IMG/VR virus record: IMGVR_UViG_3300007541_000022
Location: 1 to 63,018 of that record
Length of the DNA: 63,018 bases
Source of the DNA: a virus
Direction: 5' to 3' (one strand)
Shown here one piece after another: positions 1-9,610 of this stretch. Positions within the stretch are counted from its first letter, which is position 1. Each line of letters begins with the position of its first letter. Under the pieces are notes generated by a model. The model was not told where the DNA came from, did not search any database, and saw only the letters and a program-made list of their open reading frames with translations. The translations under genes and the position numbers were made by a program.

Positions 1-68
1 AATTCTCTAACCCCATGAAAACCAATTTTAAATAAATTATTCCCGTCTACTAATAACGTCTTTGTCAA
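1..68 (-). CDS. 5' end of a FEN/NYN-like nuclease (partial)
   Basis: Only the first 22 codons lie in the window. Read from a TTG at 66-68 they give a hydrophobic strand ending in VDGNNLFKIGF. This resembles the first strand and metal-binding Asp of FEN-type 5'-3' exonucleases (T4 RNase H family) and of NYN/PIN ribonucleases. An in-frame stop lies just upstream of the TTG, and no ATG is available in this frame. It sits 18 nt downstream of uvsX on the same strand, where an RNase H-like exonuclease would suit a replication cluster. Which nuclease family it belongs to cannot be decided from so short a piece. Confidence 0.5.
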   Translation of the reverse strand, partial: MTKTLLVDGNNLFKIGFHGVRE

Positions 69-86
69 AACACCTCAATTAAAGGG

Positions 87-1088
87 TTACACTTCTTTTT
101 CTTCTTCCAATCTGAAGTCACCTTCAGTTCCGATAACTTCTTTCCAGTAGTCTGCCTGTTCTGCTTTGTAAGACTCAATAGATTTTTTTTCTTCAGCGGC
201 ATCTTTACCCGCCAAGAATCCGTGAGGTGTTACGATGATTTTACCATCCTCATAACCCAATCCATTGATGTGGTTCTTCATTACAGAAACTTTTGTTCTG
301 GTTGCAAACTTAACCTTTCTTTTGTCTTTCACTGCGGTGATTTTGTTTGTTCCCGCATTCTTTTGATTACCAAACAAGAACACCAAAGATGAATTCAACC
401 AAATTGATTCACCACCTTTAGCTTTAATCTTTGGTTGACCAAAAGGATTGTCAGGTAGTTCAACCCACGGTTGGTTTACAATAACCAATGTGTTTTCGTA
501 TTTAGAGTCCGCTTTACGAGAACCTGAGATACGTTGGTTGATACCCATACCAATTTTGTCTGCTAGTGTGGCCGCGTTGTGTTGTTTACCTCCTTTACCT
601 TCGTAAGTCATCTTACAAGGTACGGAACCCACAGAATCCCACATAAATAAAAGGTCGTAATCCAATTCACCTTTTTCTTGAGCGTCTAACAATTCATTGA
701 TATAATCAGTAATCTGTTCAATATATTCAAAGTTGTTGTTGAAGATGAAGAATCCGTCCCAATCCAATTCACCTGTTTCCTCATCAACCACTTCCTCACA
801 TTCAAAACCCATAAGCTTTGCGTGTTCAAAAGACCACTTCTGTTCTGTGATGATAAAGACAGGTAGGGTACCTTTTTTCTGTGCGTCAACGGCAGTTTTA
901 ACAAGTGCGGTAGTCTTACCTGTATCCGAGTGACCCAAGAACATATTCAAGTGACCAATCGCAGGACCAGGAACACCAACAGCATCCAAAAAGTCTTCAC
1001 CCAAATCAAAAAATCTTTGGGGTTTGTATTTTGCAGAAGTTGAGAACTTCTTCTTAATACTACTAAAATCTTTTTTCTTTATTGCCAT
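87..1088 (-). CDS. uvsX: UvsX/RecA-like recombinase
   Basis: The 333-aa protein is a RecA-fold ATPase expected to form filaments on ssDNA and drive strand exchange and recombination-dependent replication. Walker A is GHSDTGKT at residues 52-59 and Walker B is LLFMWD at 146-151; a KGGESIWLNSS stretch near residue 225 fits the RecA core. The length is slightly below T4 UvsX (about 390 aa), and the tail is acidic. It follows the gp32-like gene on the same strand, as expected for replication partners. A strong hairpin lies between the two genes (1108-1134). Uncertainty is limited to UvsX versus another phage RecA subgroup. Confidence 0.93.
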   Translation of the reverse strand: MAIKKKDFSSIKKKFSTSAKYKPQRFFDLGEDFLDAVGVPGPAIGHLNMFLGHSDTGKTTALVKTAVDAQKKGTLPVFIITEQKWSFEHAKLMGFECEEVVDEETGELDWDGFFIFNNNFEYIEQITDYINELLDAQEKGELDYDLLFMWDSVGSVPCKMTYEGKGGKQHNAATLADKIGMGINQRISGSRKADSKYENTLVIVNQPWVELPDNPFGQPKIKAKGGESIWLNSSLVFLFGNQKNAGTNKITAVKDKRKVKFATRTKVSVMKNHINGLGYEDGKIIVTPHGFLAGKDAAEEKKSIESYKAEQADYWKEVIGTEGDFRLEEEKEV

Positions 1089-1107
1089 ATTATTTTTTTA
1101 ATTAAAA

Positions 1108-1134
1108 GATGGTGCAGACACCGCCTGCACCATC
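1108..1134 (-). terminator. Hairpin between gp32 and uvsX (terminator or attenuator)
   Basis: A perfect 10-bp inverted repeat (GATGGTGCAG / CTGCACCATC) with a 7-nt loop follows the gp32-like stop codon. On the minus strand it is followed by TTTT. It starts 20 nt before the uvsX start codon, so full termination would silence uvsX unless uvsX has its own promoter. Partial termination, or an RNA stability element that raises gp32 over uvsX, is plausible. Confidence 0.6.
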
Positions 1135-1146
1135 AGATTAGTTTTC

Positions 1147-2001
1147 TTAGAACGGTAGGTTGTCGTCAATGTCCATGTCGTCTTGAGGGTCATCCATATC
1201 TTCATTAACTGAAGACTTAGTACCTCCGATAGTCATTTCAGATTCTTCACCGTAAACATATTTTTTAAGTTCACTGTCCCATACAGGTGTTTCACCTCTT
1301 GCAATTGCTTCCAAATACTCAACTGGTTTTTGTGAATACACATCTTGCCATGTCAATTCATCTTCAATCCACTCTTTCATTTGGTCGGAATCTTCGTGAA
1401 TAGGACATGGGTCATCATACATAACAGTTTGTACCACAGTATATTCAATTCCTTTTGGTGTTTTTGCTTTTGACAACTCGATAATCAAATCTCTACCTTC
1501 GTTAGCATCGGTAACATCACCTTTAGCTTTCCAAATAGGAATGATTTTATCCAAGATACCTTCTTGTTTGTAATTGTCTTTGAATCTCCAAAACTTAGGT
1601 CCGTGTTCCTCGTGGTCGCGGTCAATAAGTTTTACAATGTAGAATTTACGTGGACGGTATTGACGAGCCAATTCTTTATCGGACTCTTTACCTGTTGCCA
1701 TCAACTCTTCGTAAACCTCTGTAAGTGGTGAACGCTCACCATCGTTTTTACCTGGGTCGTAGAGTTTAGTCCATTTACCGTCAACTTGAACTTCGTGGTA
1801 CCATACCTCTTTGAATGGTGAAGAACCATCAGATGTTGGTAGAATACGAACTCGTTTTTGTCCTGACTTATCACCTTTAGGTAGGTAAGTGGTAAAATAA
1901 CGCTTTAGTCTATCTTCTTGGGACATAGACTGATTCCCGTTGTTGTTTTTTGTGGTGTTCTTCTCATACTGAGCCAACACCGCGTCAAGTGCATTTGCCA
2001 T
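1147..2001 (-). CDS. gp32: gp32-like single-stranded DNA-binding protein
   Basis: The 284-aa protein has the gp32 layout. A basic N-terminal region (about residues 30-60, with KRYF and KRVRILP) precedes a central OB-like region rich in Trp, Tyr and Lys. The tail is strongly acidic and ends DDNLPF, like the protein-interaction tails of SSB proteins. It would coat ssDNA at forks and recruit replication and recombination partners. Only one Cys is present, so the zinc-binding site of T4 gp32 appears to be missing. It lies directly upstream of uvsX. A host-like promoter (2047-2077) and a terminator belonging to the preceding gene (2092-2119) bracket its start. Confidence 0.85.
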   Translation of the reverse strand: MANALDAVLAQYEKNTTKNNNGNQSMSQEDRLKRYFTTYLPKGDKSGQKRVRILPTSDGSSPFKEVWYHEVQVDGKWTKLYDPGKNDGERSPLTEVYEELMATGKESDKELARQYRPRKFYIVKLIDRDHEEHGPKFWRFKDNYKQEGILDKIIPIWKAKGDVTDANEGRDLIIELSKAKTPKGIEYTVVQTVMYDDPCPIHEDSDQMKEWIEDELTWQDVYSQKPVEYLEAIARGETPVWDSELKKYVYGEESEMTIGGTKSSVNEDMDDPQDDMDIDDNLPF

Positions 2002-2046
2002 TTTTCTCTTTTTTACTCTTTTTAAAAATTTATTACTCGATTTCTC

Positions 2047-2077
2047 TTATTTAAATATAACACACAAGTTTGGTTTG
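2047..2077 (-). promoter_or_regulatory. Host-like promoter upstream of gp32
   Basis: Reading the minus strand upstream of the gp32-like gene, TTTGACA is followed after a spacer of about 17 nt by TATATTTA. This is close to the Bacteroidota promoter consensus TTTG-N19/20-TAnnTTTG, with A for the final G. The DNA polymerase gene has the same CATTTGACA element upstream. Boundaries are approximate. Confidence 0.45.
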
Positions 2078-2091
2078 TCAAATGGTTATAA

Positions 2092-2119
2092 AATAAAAAA
2101 GACCACGAAGTGTGGTCTT
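2092..2119 (-). terminator. Rho-independent terminator after the 214-aa gene
   Basis: On the minus strand the hairpin AAGACCAC / GTGGTCTT (8 bp, 5-nt loop) is followed by a T-rich run. It lies 30 nt after the stop of the 2149-2793 gene and ahead of the gp32 promoter, so it separates the tail and small-gene transcripts from the replication genes. Confidence 0.75.
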
Positions 2120-2148
2120 ATTATAAAAATGATTTTTTAAAAAATCAA

Positions 2149-2793
2149 TTACATTTGTTCATCTTCAAACGGTGCGTCAAATGATTTCTTAATGTCTCCA
2201 TTAGAATAATTTTCAACTTCGTCTGATGTTAAAATATATTCATTTTTACCAGTCTTTTCCATTTCAACTTCTTTATCCATAAAAAAGTCAGTAAGTTTTT
2301 GGTTATAAGGATATGAATCTAAACTTCTTAGTTGTAACTTTTCTTCAGGTGATTTTTGACGGTACTTTTCAACTTTGTTTTCCAAGTCATTAATTTTTTG
2401 AAGTATTTGGTCCATATCAGATAATTTACTTGTTAAATCATTTAACCTATCCATCATGGTTTCCATATATTCTTCTTGTTTTGCTGACATGTCTTTTTGT
2501 GTGGTAACCAAATCTGTAATATCTAACTCTTCTGTTCCACTTTCTTCAGTCGCATCAATTTCTTCACCTTCAACACCTGGTTCGTCAACTAATTCAACAT
2601 CAGGGTCAGTTTCAACATCCACAGGTTGTGCATCACCTCCCGTAGTATCCAACTCCTCTTCTCCCGGCATTGGTGTTTCTTCAGTACCCGCATCTGCCGG
2701 TGGAGGCGGTAAAGTAGATTCCTGTTCAGAAATGTATTTATTGATTCTCTTATATTTTGAGATTTCTTCTAATATTTTTTTATCTACTGACAT
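2149..2793 (-). CDS. Acidic coiled-coil protein of unknown function
   Basis: The 214-aa protein is not assigned to a family. A short basic, amphipathic N-terminus (about residues 1-24, ending SEQE) is followed by a very acidic Pro/Gly/Glu/Asp-rich region (25-95). A predicted coiled coil follows (about 96-150, with leucine heptads around DRLNDLTSKLSDMDQILQKI), then a mixed C-terminal region. The acidic, helical composition would fit a head-core (scaffold) or other virion-assembly protein, but this is inference. It is the penultimate gene of the leftward tail transcript and is followed by a terminator. Confidence 0.7.
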   Translation of the reverse strand: MSVDKKILEEISKYKRINKYISEQESTLPPPPADAGTEETPMPGEEELDTTGGDAQPVDVETDPDVELVDEPGVEGEEIDATEESGTEELDITDLVTTQKDMSAKQEEYMETMMDRLNDLTSKLSDMDQILQKINDLENKVEKYRQKSPEEKLQLRSLDSYPYNQKLTDFFMDKEVEMEKTGKNEYILTSDEVENYSNGDIKKSFDAPFEDEQM

Positions 2794-2806
2794 CTTAGTA
2801 TTTTTT

Positions 2807-3031
2807 TTAACCGTTTAAAAGAGTTTTAACACCTTGTGGTGTTTCAACCTTTAAAGTCCTGTTTAATTTCATAGTGTTATCCACTCTTTCAATAAGGCCG
2901 TCTCTCATTCTAACAGTATAGCAATCACCTGTGTCCAAGTCACAAACTTCTTTGTAACCGTCACCCGTATCTTTTTCAGTGATTCTCGTGTCTTTTGACA
3001 AATACTGGTCTAATAAAGTTTTTGTATTCAT
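2807..3031 (-). CDS. Small hypothetical protein
   Basis: The 74-aa protein is not recognised. It contains a compact beta-like segment (KEVCDLDTGDCYTVRMRDG, about residues 27-45) with two Cys residues nine positions apart (CDLDTGDCYT), then a short basic tail. A TATTTATT box lies 12 nt upstream of the ATG at 3044-3051, so it may begin its own transcript after the giant hub gene. The 214-aa gene begins 14 nt after its stop codon. Confidence 0.7.
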   Translation of the reverse strand: MNTKTLLDQYLSKDTRITEKDTGDGYKEVCDLDTGDCYTVRMRDGLIERVDNTMKLNRTLKVETPQGVKTLLNG

Positions 3032-3043
3032 AATCTTTTTTAT

Positions 3044-3051
3044 AATAAATA
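3044..3051 (-). promoter_or_regulatory. TATTTATT box (putative late promoter)
   Basis: This one-base variant of the recurring TATTTATA element lies 12 nt before the ATG of the 74-aa gene. It belongs to the set of boxes found in front of structural genes throughout the window. Confidence 0.35.
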
Positions 3052-3076
3052 TACGATAAATTACATTTTTCTATAT

Positions 3077-6000
3077 TTAGTTGTTATCCCAAGCATTATT
3101 CTTTCTATTGAAGGTGTCATAAGCACTGTCAAATAACGACTTAGCTTTTGTATTTGTATTTAATTGACCATCAACAGTTGCAATAATTGAATCATCAATG
3201 TTACTACCTGCGGTTAATTTTTTATCGTATGTTGTAAATCTTAAAGTATAGTACCATATATATGTGAACGCCTTAGCTAAATCATTATTTATCTTACTAT
3301 TAACTAAAAACGCATCTATAATTTGCGAGTATTGTTCACATACTTTACCCATAAAATCTATAGATTCACCTGAATTATCAAAAGCCAAATAAGGAACAAA
3401 ATAATCACCATCTTTAATACATGTTTGTTTTTTAAAGTCTACGGTCCATCTATCATTTTCCTTCATGTTTTTTAAATTGAAGTAGTTGTAATTAAAAGCA
3501 CTAACATTTTGACCTGAGCCAGATTCTACATATCCAACACCAAAAATATATTTTTTAACATTTTCAGATAAACTTAATTGGTTTATACCATTTTTAAATT
3601 GAGTTTGATTTAAAGTAGTATTTGATATAGGTTCATAAGGTTTATCTAATTTCTGAACGGCAATACACTTATTATCCTCGCCCTGTCGTTTATTATTATT
3701 AGTTGTTGAACTATTTCTTATTGAATCTTGTCTTTGTAATGTATCACCTGTTAATCCAGTATTAGCACTTGCCAATCTTCTCATATCGTCCATATAACTT
3801 TGAACTATGTCCCTATTCACACTAGATATTAACGTATCAGGCATTTGTAATGAGTACTTAGTGGCTCTAACACCTTCAAAAGTTGTCACAAAATCTCTAG
3901 ACGATATATCGTGAGTAACGCTTGTAATCAGGTAAGGGCCGTAGAACATTGGTACGTATCTTAAATTAAAATACATTGTTGGTTGTATCATTACATTACC
4001 CATTGAAACAACTGTACAGTTGTAACTACCGTTTTTATAAAAATTATAAAGATTTGCAGTTTGTTGAGCAACTTTTTGACCTTCAGCCATTGAACCCATG
4101 TTTGCAAGTATTTGGAACGTTGGAGCTATGTTTTTCCTTTGTGACATATCAATTGATATTGACTTAAACATATTTTGATTTCTCGTACCAAAGTCGACAT
4201 TAAACGCAACAACTTTATTTCTGTTTGAGAAGTTAGTTACTCCATCTTCTGACACCCTAACTGCAGATAATGCTGGTTTAGTAATATCAAATGAATCGTC
4301 TTGATACAAATAATTGTCATTATCGGCAGATGTATTAATGGTTTCAGAAACTTTACCAACATATATTGCCAAGAATTTAGGTTCAGAACCATGGGTATCA
4401 ACCTCTAAAAATGTACCAAATGCATTATTCGCAATGTCACTAAATGAAGGGTCAGGCATACCCTCTTTAACTCTTTGGTTCCTACCATAAAAATTAGCGT
4501 ATGATGGAGTAGGCATAAATACAAAATTATTTTTTTCTAAAATAGAACCCATAAGTGATAATACACTTTGGCTTGAATTAGCATTCTTCAAGAAATACCT
4601 CATATCCTCAATGTTAATAATAACATCGTCACCAACAGGTCTATTTGCCTTATCTAAAAATAAAAACTCCTCAAATAATGTTTTACCTTTAAAATCTTGA
4701 CCTGCAACCCATCTATCATTAAAGTTTTTAAATGTTGACCATAATTCATTCTTTGGTACGTCACCATCCAATTTAGAAATTCTAACTTCTGTAGGGTTTT
4801 GTTTAACTGATGGTAAATCTTTATTTAACTTACTAAAAATTTGATTTAACATATTATTTTGAAAGTTTATTTGTTGTGTCATAAAACTTTCAAAGTCTTG
4901 TAAAAAGTCTGCACGACCATAATTGTTATCGTTATATTTTTTACTCGCAAATATTTTAATTATTGTTGATAGGTCCCTAACATTTTGTTCGGTAAACCTA
5001 ATATTCATTGTAGGGAAAAAGTCAGTGATATATGAACCATCACTACTATACTTCATACCATCTTCTGCATAATCACCAACATACATGTATAAAGCATCCC
5101 AAGCTTCAGGGTTATTAATTTGACTTGTCGTTAAATTAACTCCGTTAGTTGCTGTGGGTACACTTCCATCGATATATGTGTCAAACAATATCGGGTCGAC
5201 AGGTTTTATTGATTGGTTAGAAGAAAACGAGTCAAAAGCACGTCTATTAAATTTACCAGGATTACCAATTTTTAAGATAATATTACTTTCAATTAATTGC
5301 TCAGAATTAACTTTAACAAAATTATCTAATTGTTTTTCGGCAATTTTTTTAGCATCTTCTTTTGGGTTAATATTAGTTAATGAAGGTTTTTCAACAAAAA
5401 GAAGACTCTTCATTACCTTTTCTATGTTGAAATCATACGCAACTGTATATTCCCCTAAAAATTCATCGTTATTAAACTGAGATGGGTTATATACAATAGG
5501 ACTATAATCTTTTTCTTTTTTACAGAAATTTAAGAAGTGTCTTTCAAATTCATCCAACATTTCTTTTGAGAATATTGAAAATATTTCTTCAATTGATTTA
5601 TAATTAAACTCACTAGCCTTATTTAATAATGTAAAAGCGGTTTGAGATTCATTGTCTTTATCAATTACTTTAAGATATTCATTTGTTTCAGGTTTTCTTA
5701 TCCAACTATTATTAAAGTACCCGTAATTAGGTGCCGACCATAATGTCCTAACATTACCATTTTGTATTGCAACATTAGTATTATCAATAGGTTGTTTTAA
5801 TTTTCCTTGAGAGTTAAGACATTCTCTTTGGGCTTGATTAAATTTGTTATACCCCGCAGATGGTATGATTAAAAGTTTACCTTTAGAATCATCATCAAAA
5901 CTTTGGTTTCCATCAATGTCAAAATATTGAAACCAACTTTCATAAAACAATGTTCTACCTGTGTTAGACTCATCATATCCTTGCGATAAATTATCTAAAC

Positions 6001-9000
6001 TATTAGTATCACTTTTAAAATTCCCGTTAACATATAAATCATTTAATTCTGTATTATCGTAATTTACAAATAGGTCTTTATTAGTAAAAAATTTATAGGT
6101 GTCATTAATAACCTTAGGGTAAAATCCGTTTTTAATAGTTAATAATTCCTGTCCTCCTCCAATACTTTCTAATTTCTCAGGTTGGTATGGGTAATTAAAA
6201 CCATTGTAAGTTATAGTGTCATAAATTTTATTTATATTATTTGTAATCGGGTCATATGCGTTTACATAATCAAAGTCATCCCAAATATCATCTAAAATAT
6301 CACCATTACCTTTTTTATCTTCTTTATAACGATGCCATATTGAACCATATTTTAAAATCCAAAGATATGGTATTTTGTGTATTGCCGCAAATTTACTTAA
6401 ACCCGCAAATATATAATTACCGTTTTCAGTTGTTGTTGAACCGTCATCTTGTTCTTTACTTGATATGTATTTTTCACTTAGTGTTGGTAATGGTAGTGAA
6501 TTCAAGTAAAGGTAACCTAAACCAACATATGGGTTATCAACACTAAAAGTTTCATTATCAACCCCCTTCATTAATGCATTAACAAAGTATGGTGTGTTCA
6601 ATAATGAAGTACTTTGTTTTGACACTAAATTATTAGTTACAGTATCATAATTAGTACCATAATCCAATGGACTTTCCGTTAAGAAATAATCTTTGTTTTC
6701 TCTATTATCAAAATATAATTTTACTTGGTCATTAGTATTATATTGGGTAGATAAACTACTGTTATTTGCACTTTGATTTGGTGAGGTAGATGTGTTTGTT
6801 TTAAACTGAAAATACGTTAGGTATTTATCGGTCTCTTTACTACCCCCGTTTTTATCATCATCAAATGTGGCCAATGTTTTCTTGAGTAAGTTAAAACTCA
6901 TAATATCAGTAGTACTATTGGCATCTTTAACATTACCTATAGCAGTACCGTTTGATAAATTATTTTGTTCCCAAGTTAAGTTGGTAAATGGAAAAACATC
7001 TAAAAAAGTTAAATCGTTAGATGAGGTACCTGTTATATACTCAATTAATTGATTTACTGAATCAGTAGACGCGACCACTTCTTTTGAATTAGGTAATACG
7101 CTTTCAATACTATATATCCCAAAATCACTCTCGGTATATCCTTTAATATAATTTTGAGTAAAAATGTCTCTTACTTTTCTAGAATAATAACTACCCTGTC
7201 CATTATTAGAAATTGAACTTAAATATTGGTTAAAGCTCGCAGCATTAAATTTAAACTCTTTTAAAATTTTCATTAATGCAGGACTGTCATTTACCCCCTC
7301 TTTAATGTTATTTGTTTCAAAATCAGCCATAACAGTATAAAGAGTTTTTCTAAAATTATTATTTCTAATAATCTTAGTATAGTTTGAGGTTAAATAAGTT
7401 CTTTCAAAAATTTCATAGAAAAATGACACATACTCTTCATTAACATATGGTATGTTTTCAAAAGGAAATTCAATTGCATTACTCGCAATATATTTAGAGA
7501 CTTGGGTTTCATTACCAAAATTAACATTAATTTTTGGTTTATCTCTTTCTAAAGATGCGGTTAAATATTCTTCCACAAATTGAATCTCAGGCCAAATCGA
7601 GTAGTCCCACCCTCTTAAACTTTCAATCACCGATGGTTGTCCAGGATATTTTATAGTATATGATGTGTTTCCTTCTTTATCTACTTCTTCTTCAAAATAT
7701 TGAGGCCACGGATATACAACCGCAGTATCAACTAAAGTATCACCTAAACCTCCGACAGTAACAGCATTTAACATTTTTTTACCATCAGGACCAAATGATT
7801 TGTTTGGTGGTATAATAGCACTTAACCTAACAGGATTATTTCTCTGTTCCCAAGCATTTGTATGTGTTTCATCCATTAATCTATAAAACGCTTCAGAGTT
7901 TGCACAAATAACCGCCAAAACGTTATTAATGGTCGGCATAAATCCAATTCCTATATCTGAGGATACAATCTTTTTTGCCAATGCCTCGGATAATTCTTTT
8001 TCAATATTTTCCCTCTTTTGTTTAAATGTCTCTTCAATTTTAGATAGTTTAGATAAGAATGAACCATTTTGGAAATTTTTATCTTTTAACACATCTCCAA
8101 AATTTATGAAAACTAAACTATTATTATTCTCAACTAAATTACCTTCGGAATTTTCAGAATATTCTCTATTTTCTAATGACAAAGTAGTCTTTAATTCTTG
8201 TTCAAATAATTCTAACTCTTCTTCTGTCGCCTCTCTACCTTTTCTTTTTCTAAAAGTTAACTCATAGTCAATTATGTTTGGGTCTGTTAAGTTCTCAATT
8301 AAATCACTTTTTTTAATGTTTATTGATATTTTTGAGTCCGTTTCTTTACCTTCTATTTTATATTTACCAGGGTCATAAAACGTGGGATTAGATTTTAACT
8401 TATCATTATATTCGTCTATAATTCCATTTAAATCCGATATAGCTTTTCTTTTACCTTCTTCGTCAAGTTCTTTTTTCAAACCATATAAAACGGATGCCTT
8501 ATTATTATTTTTAATAATAACTTCACTTGGGTCAATGTATTTGTTAAACCAACTACCTGTTGAGTTAATAAAAACTTTTTTACGATATTCGGTAAGGTAT
8601 TTTTCAAAGTTAACGATGTCGGTTAATACTGACATATCTTCTTTGGAATATGCCTCCATAACATACCTATTAAAGTATTCTAACCTCATTTTCATTTGGT
8701 TAAGAGTAATTTCAGGAAAATTATCAGCAATTAAACCTTTGGCTTTATACAAAGAATAAACTTCTTTAATTTTTTCCATACCCTTTGTAGTTGTAAAGGT
8801 ACTAACACCAACGGTACCGTTTGTACTACCGTTTGTACCTGTCTCCAACTCATATGTTTTATCGTACATATGTGGTGTTGCATATAGATAATCAATTAAG
8901 GTGTCTTGTAAAAGGGCGTGTGAACGAGCAACATAATTTGTTGTTATTTTGTAATTACCATCAGACGGGTCAAATCTGGCGTTAAAATCTTTTAACATCA

Positions 9001-9610
9001 ATTCTAACTTTATTGCTTTACCATAATATCCTTTTATCGTTAAAATAAACACAGGATAAGGTAACTGCATAAAAATTGAGTATGGAGATTGGTCACCTCT
9101 TTCAAATAAAACTCTACCCTGCACATCAGTCATTTCAATGTTAACCGTAGGTACGAAAGCAGGATTCATCTTAATATTAATACGAGTTATCCCTAATAGT
9201 TGGTTATCTATTTCACCTCCTGACCATAAATCATTTTTGGAATCCGTTTTAGATGGTAATATTTGGTCGGTCCATGTTGTGTCAAAATATTTAGGGTCTT
9301 CATTTAAATTACCTAAATTTACATTTGGTTCTTTTTGATTTTGTGCCTTACCCTCTAAAAAGTTTACTTTAAGTTGCCCAACTCCAACATTTCTAACACT
9401 ATCATTATAGTTAGAACCAATGGCCATTTTTGTCCTTGGTATTACTCTGGCTTCTAAATTTGCATACGTAATTAAATTCTCATGGTCAACAAGTCTTTCT
9501 TCGACCGTACCATCAGGATTAACTACTTTGTTGGGGTCAACAACTACTACGTTGTCATAATCGGTTTCAACAAATATTTTTTGATTACCATAGAATTTAT
9601 TATCTGCCAT
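3077..9610 (-). CDS. Giant baseplate hub/tail protein with lysozyme-like C-terminus
   Basis: At 2177 aa this is the largest gene in the window. Around residues 1745-1920 it has features of tail-hub (gp27/VgrG-like) proteins: a GNVMIQPTMYFNLRYVP strand pair, then FYGPYLITSVTHDIS and FVTTFEGVR. The last 160 residues contain GVGYVESGSGQN followed by NYNYFNLK. This matches the signature of glucosaminidase-type peptidoglycan hydrolases (GH73: ..ESG.G.. then NN.FG.K). The remainder is beta-rich and Asn-rich with no family I can name. It is the last large gene of the tail operon and overlaps the gp53-like gene by 11 nt. A cell-puncturing hub that carries its own muralytic domain is the likely role; the enzyme assignment is inference. 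Confidence 0.75.
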   Translation of the reverse strand: MADNKFYGNQKIFVETDYDNVVVVDPNKVVNPDGTVEERLVDHENLITYANLEARVIPRTKMAIGSNYNDSVRNVGVGQLKVNFLEGKAQNQKEPNVNLGNLNEDPKYFDTTWTDQILPSKTDSKNDLWSGGEIDNQLLGITRINIKMNPAFVPTVNIEMTDVQGRVLFERGDQSPYSIFMQLPYPVFILTIKGYYGKAIKLELMLKDFNARFDPSDGNYKITTNYVARSHALLQDTLIDYLYATPHMYDKTYELETGTNGSTNGTVGVSTFTTTKGMEKIKEVYSLYKAKGLIADNFPEITLNQMKMRLEYFNRYVMEAYSKEDMSVLTDIVNFEKYLTEYRKKVFINSTGSWFNKYIDPSEVIIKNNNKASVLYGLKKELDEEGKRKAISDLNGIIDEYNDKLKSNPTFYDPGKYKIEGKETDSKISINIKKSDLIENLTDPNIIDYELTFRKRKGREATEEELELFEQELKTTLSLENREYSENSEGNLVENNNSLVFINFGDVLKDKNFQNGSFLSKLSKIEETFKQKRENIEKELSEALAKKIVSSDIGIGFMPTINNVLAVICANSEAFYRLMDETHTNAWEQRNNPVRLSAIIPPNKSFGPDGKKMLNAVTVGGLGDTLVDTAVVYPWPQYFEEEVDKEGNTSYTIKYPGQPSVIESLRGWDYSIWPEIQFVEEYLTASLERDKPKINVNFGNETQVSKYIASNAIEFPFENIPYVNEEYVSFFYEIFERTYLTSNYTKIIRNNNFRKTLYTVMADFETNNIKEGVNDSPALMKILKEFKFNAASFNQYLSSISNNGQGSYYSRKVRDIFTQNYIKGYTESDFGIYSIESVLPNSKEVVASTDSVNQLIEYITGTSSNDLTFLDVFPFTNLTWEQNNLSNGTAIGNVKDANSTTDIMSFNLLKKTLATFDDDKNGGSKETDKYLTYFQFKTNTSTSPNQSANNSSLSTQYNTNDQVKLYFDNRENKDYFLTESPLDYGTNYDTVTNNLVSKQSTSLLNTPYFVNALMKGVDNETFSVDNPYVGLGYLYLNSLPLPTLSEKYISSKEQDDGSTTTENGNYIFAGLSKFAAIHKIPYLWILKYGSIWHRYKEDKKGNGDILDDIWDDFDYVNAYDPITNNINKIYDTITYNGFNYPYQPEKLESIGGGQELLTIKNGFYPKVINDTYKFFTNKDLFVNYDNTELNDLYVNGNFKSDTNSLDNLSQGYDESNTGRTLFYESWFQYFDIDGNQSFDDDSKGKLLIIPSAGYNKFNQAQRECLNSQGKLKQPIDNTNVAIQNGNVRTLWSAPNYGYFNNSWIRKPETNEYLKVIDKDNESQTAFTLLNKASEFNYKSIEEIFSIFSKEMLDEFERHFLNFCKKEKDYSPIVYNPSQFNNDEFLGEYTVAYDFNIEKVMKSLLFVEKPSLTNINPKEDAKKIAEKQLDNFVKVNSEQLIESNIILKIGNPGKFNRRAFDSFSSNQSIKPVDPILFDTYIDGSVPTATNGVNLTTSQINNPEAWDALYMYVGDYAEDGMKYSSDGSYITDFFPTMNIRFTEQNVRDLSTIIKIFASKKYNDNNYGRADFLQDFESFMTQQINFQNNMLNQIFSKLNKDLPSVKQNPTEVRISKLDGDVPKNELWSTFKNFNDRWVAGQDFKGKTLFEEFLFLDKANRPVGDDVIINIEDMRYFLKNANSSQSVLSLMGSILEKNNFVFMPTPSYANFYGRNQRVKEGMPDPSFSDIANNAFGTFLEVDTHGSEPKFLAIYVGKVSETINTSADNDNYLYQDDSFDITKPALSAVRVSEDGVTNFSNRNKVVAFNVDFGTRNQNMFKSISIDMSQRKNIAPTFQILANMGSMAEGQKVAQQTANLYNFYKNGSYNCTVVSMGNVMIQPTMYFNLRYVPMFYGPYLITSVTHDISSRDFVTTFEGVRATKYSLQMPDTLISSVNRDIVQSYMDDMRRLASANTGLTGDTLQRQDSIRNSSTTNNNKRQGEDNKCIAVQKLDKPYEPISNTTLNQTQFKNGINQLSLSENVKKYIFGVGYVESGSGQNVSAFNYNYFNLKNMKENDRWTVDFKKQTCIKDGDYFVPYLAFDNSGESIDFMGKVCEQYSQIIDAFLVNSKINNDLAKAFTYIWYYTLRFTTYDKKLTAGSNIDDSIIATVDGQLNTNTKAKSLFDSAYDTFNRKNNAWDNN

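Noticed and set aside
8382-8759. 125-aa ORF on the plus strand inside the hub gene
   Set aside because: Antisense to a continuous 2177-aa frame with clear protein character; hydrophobic composition comes from reversed Lys/Asn codons.
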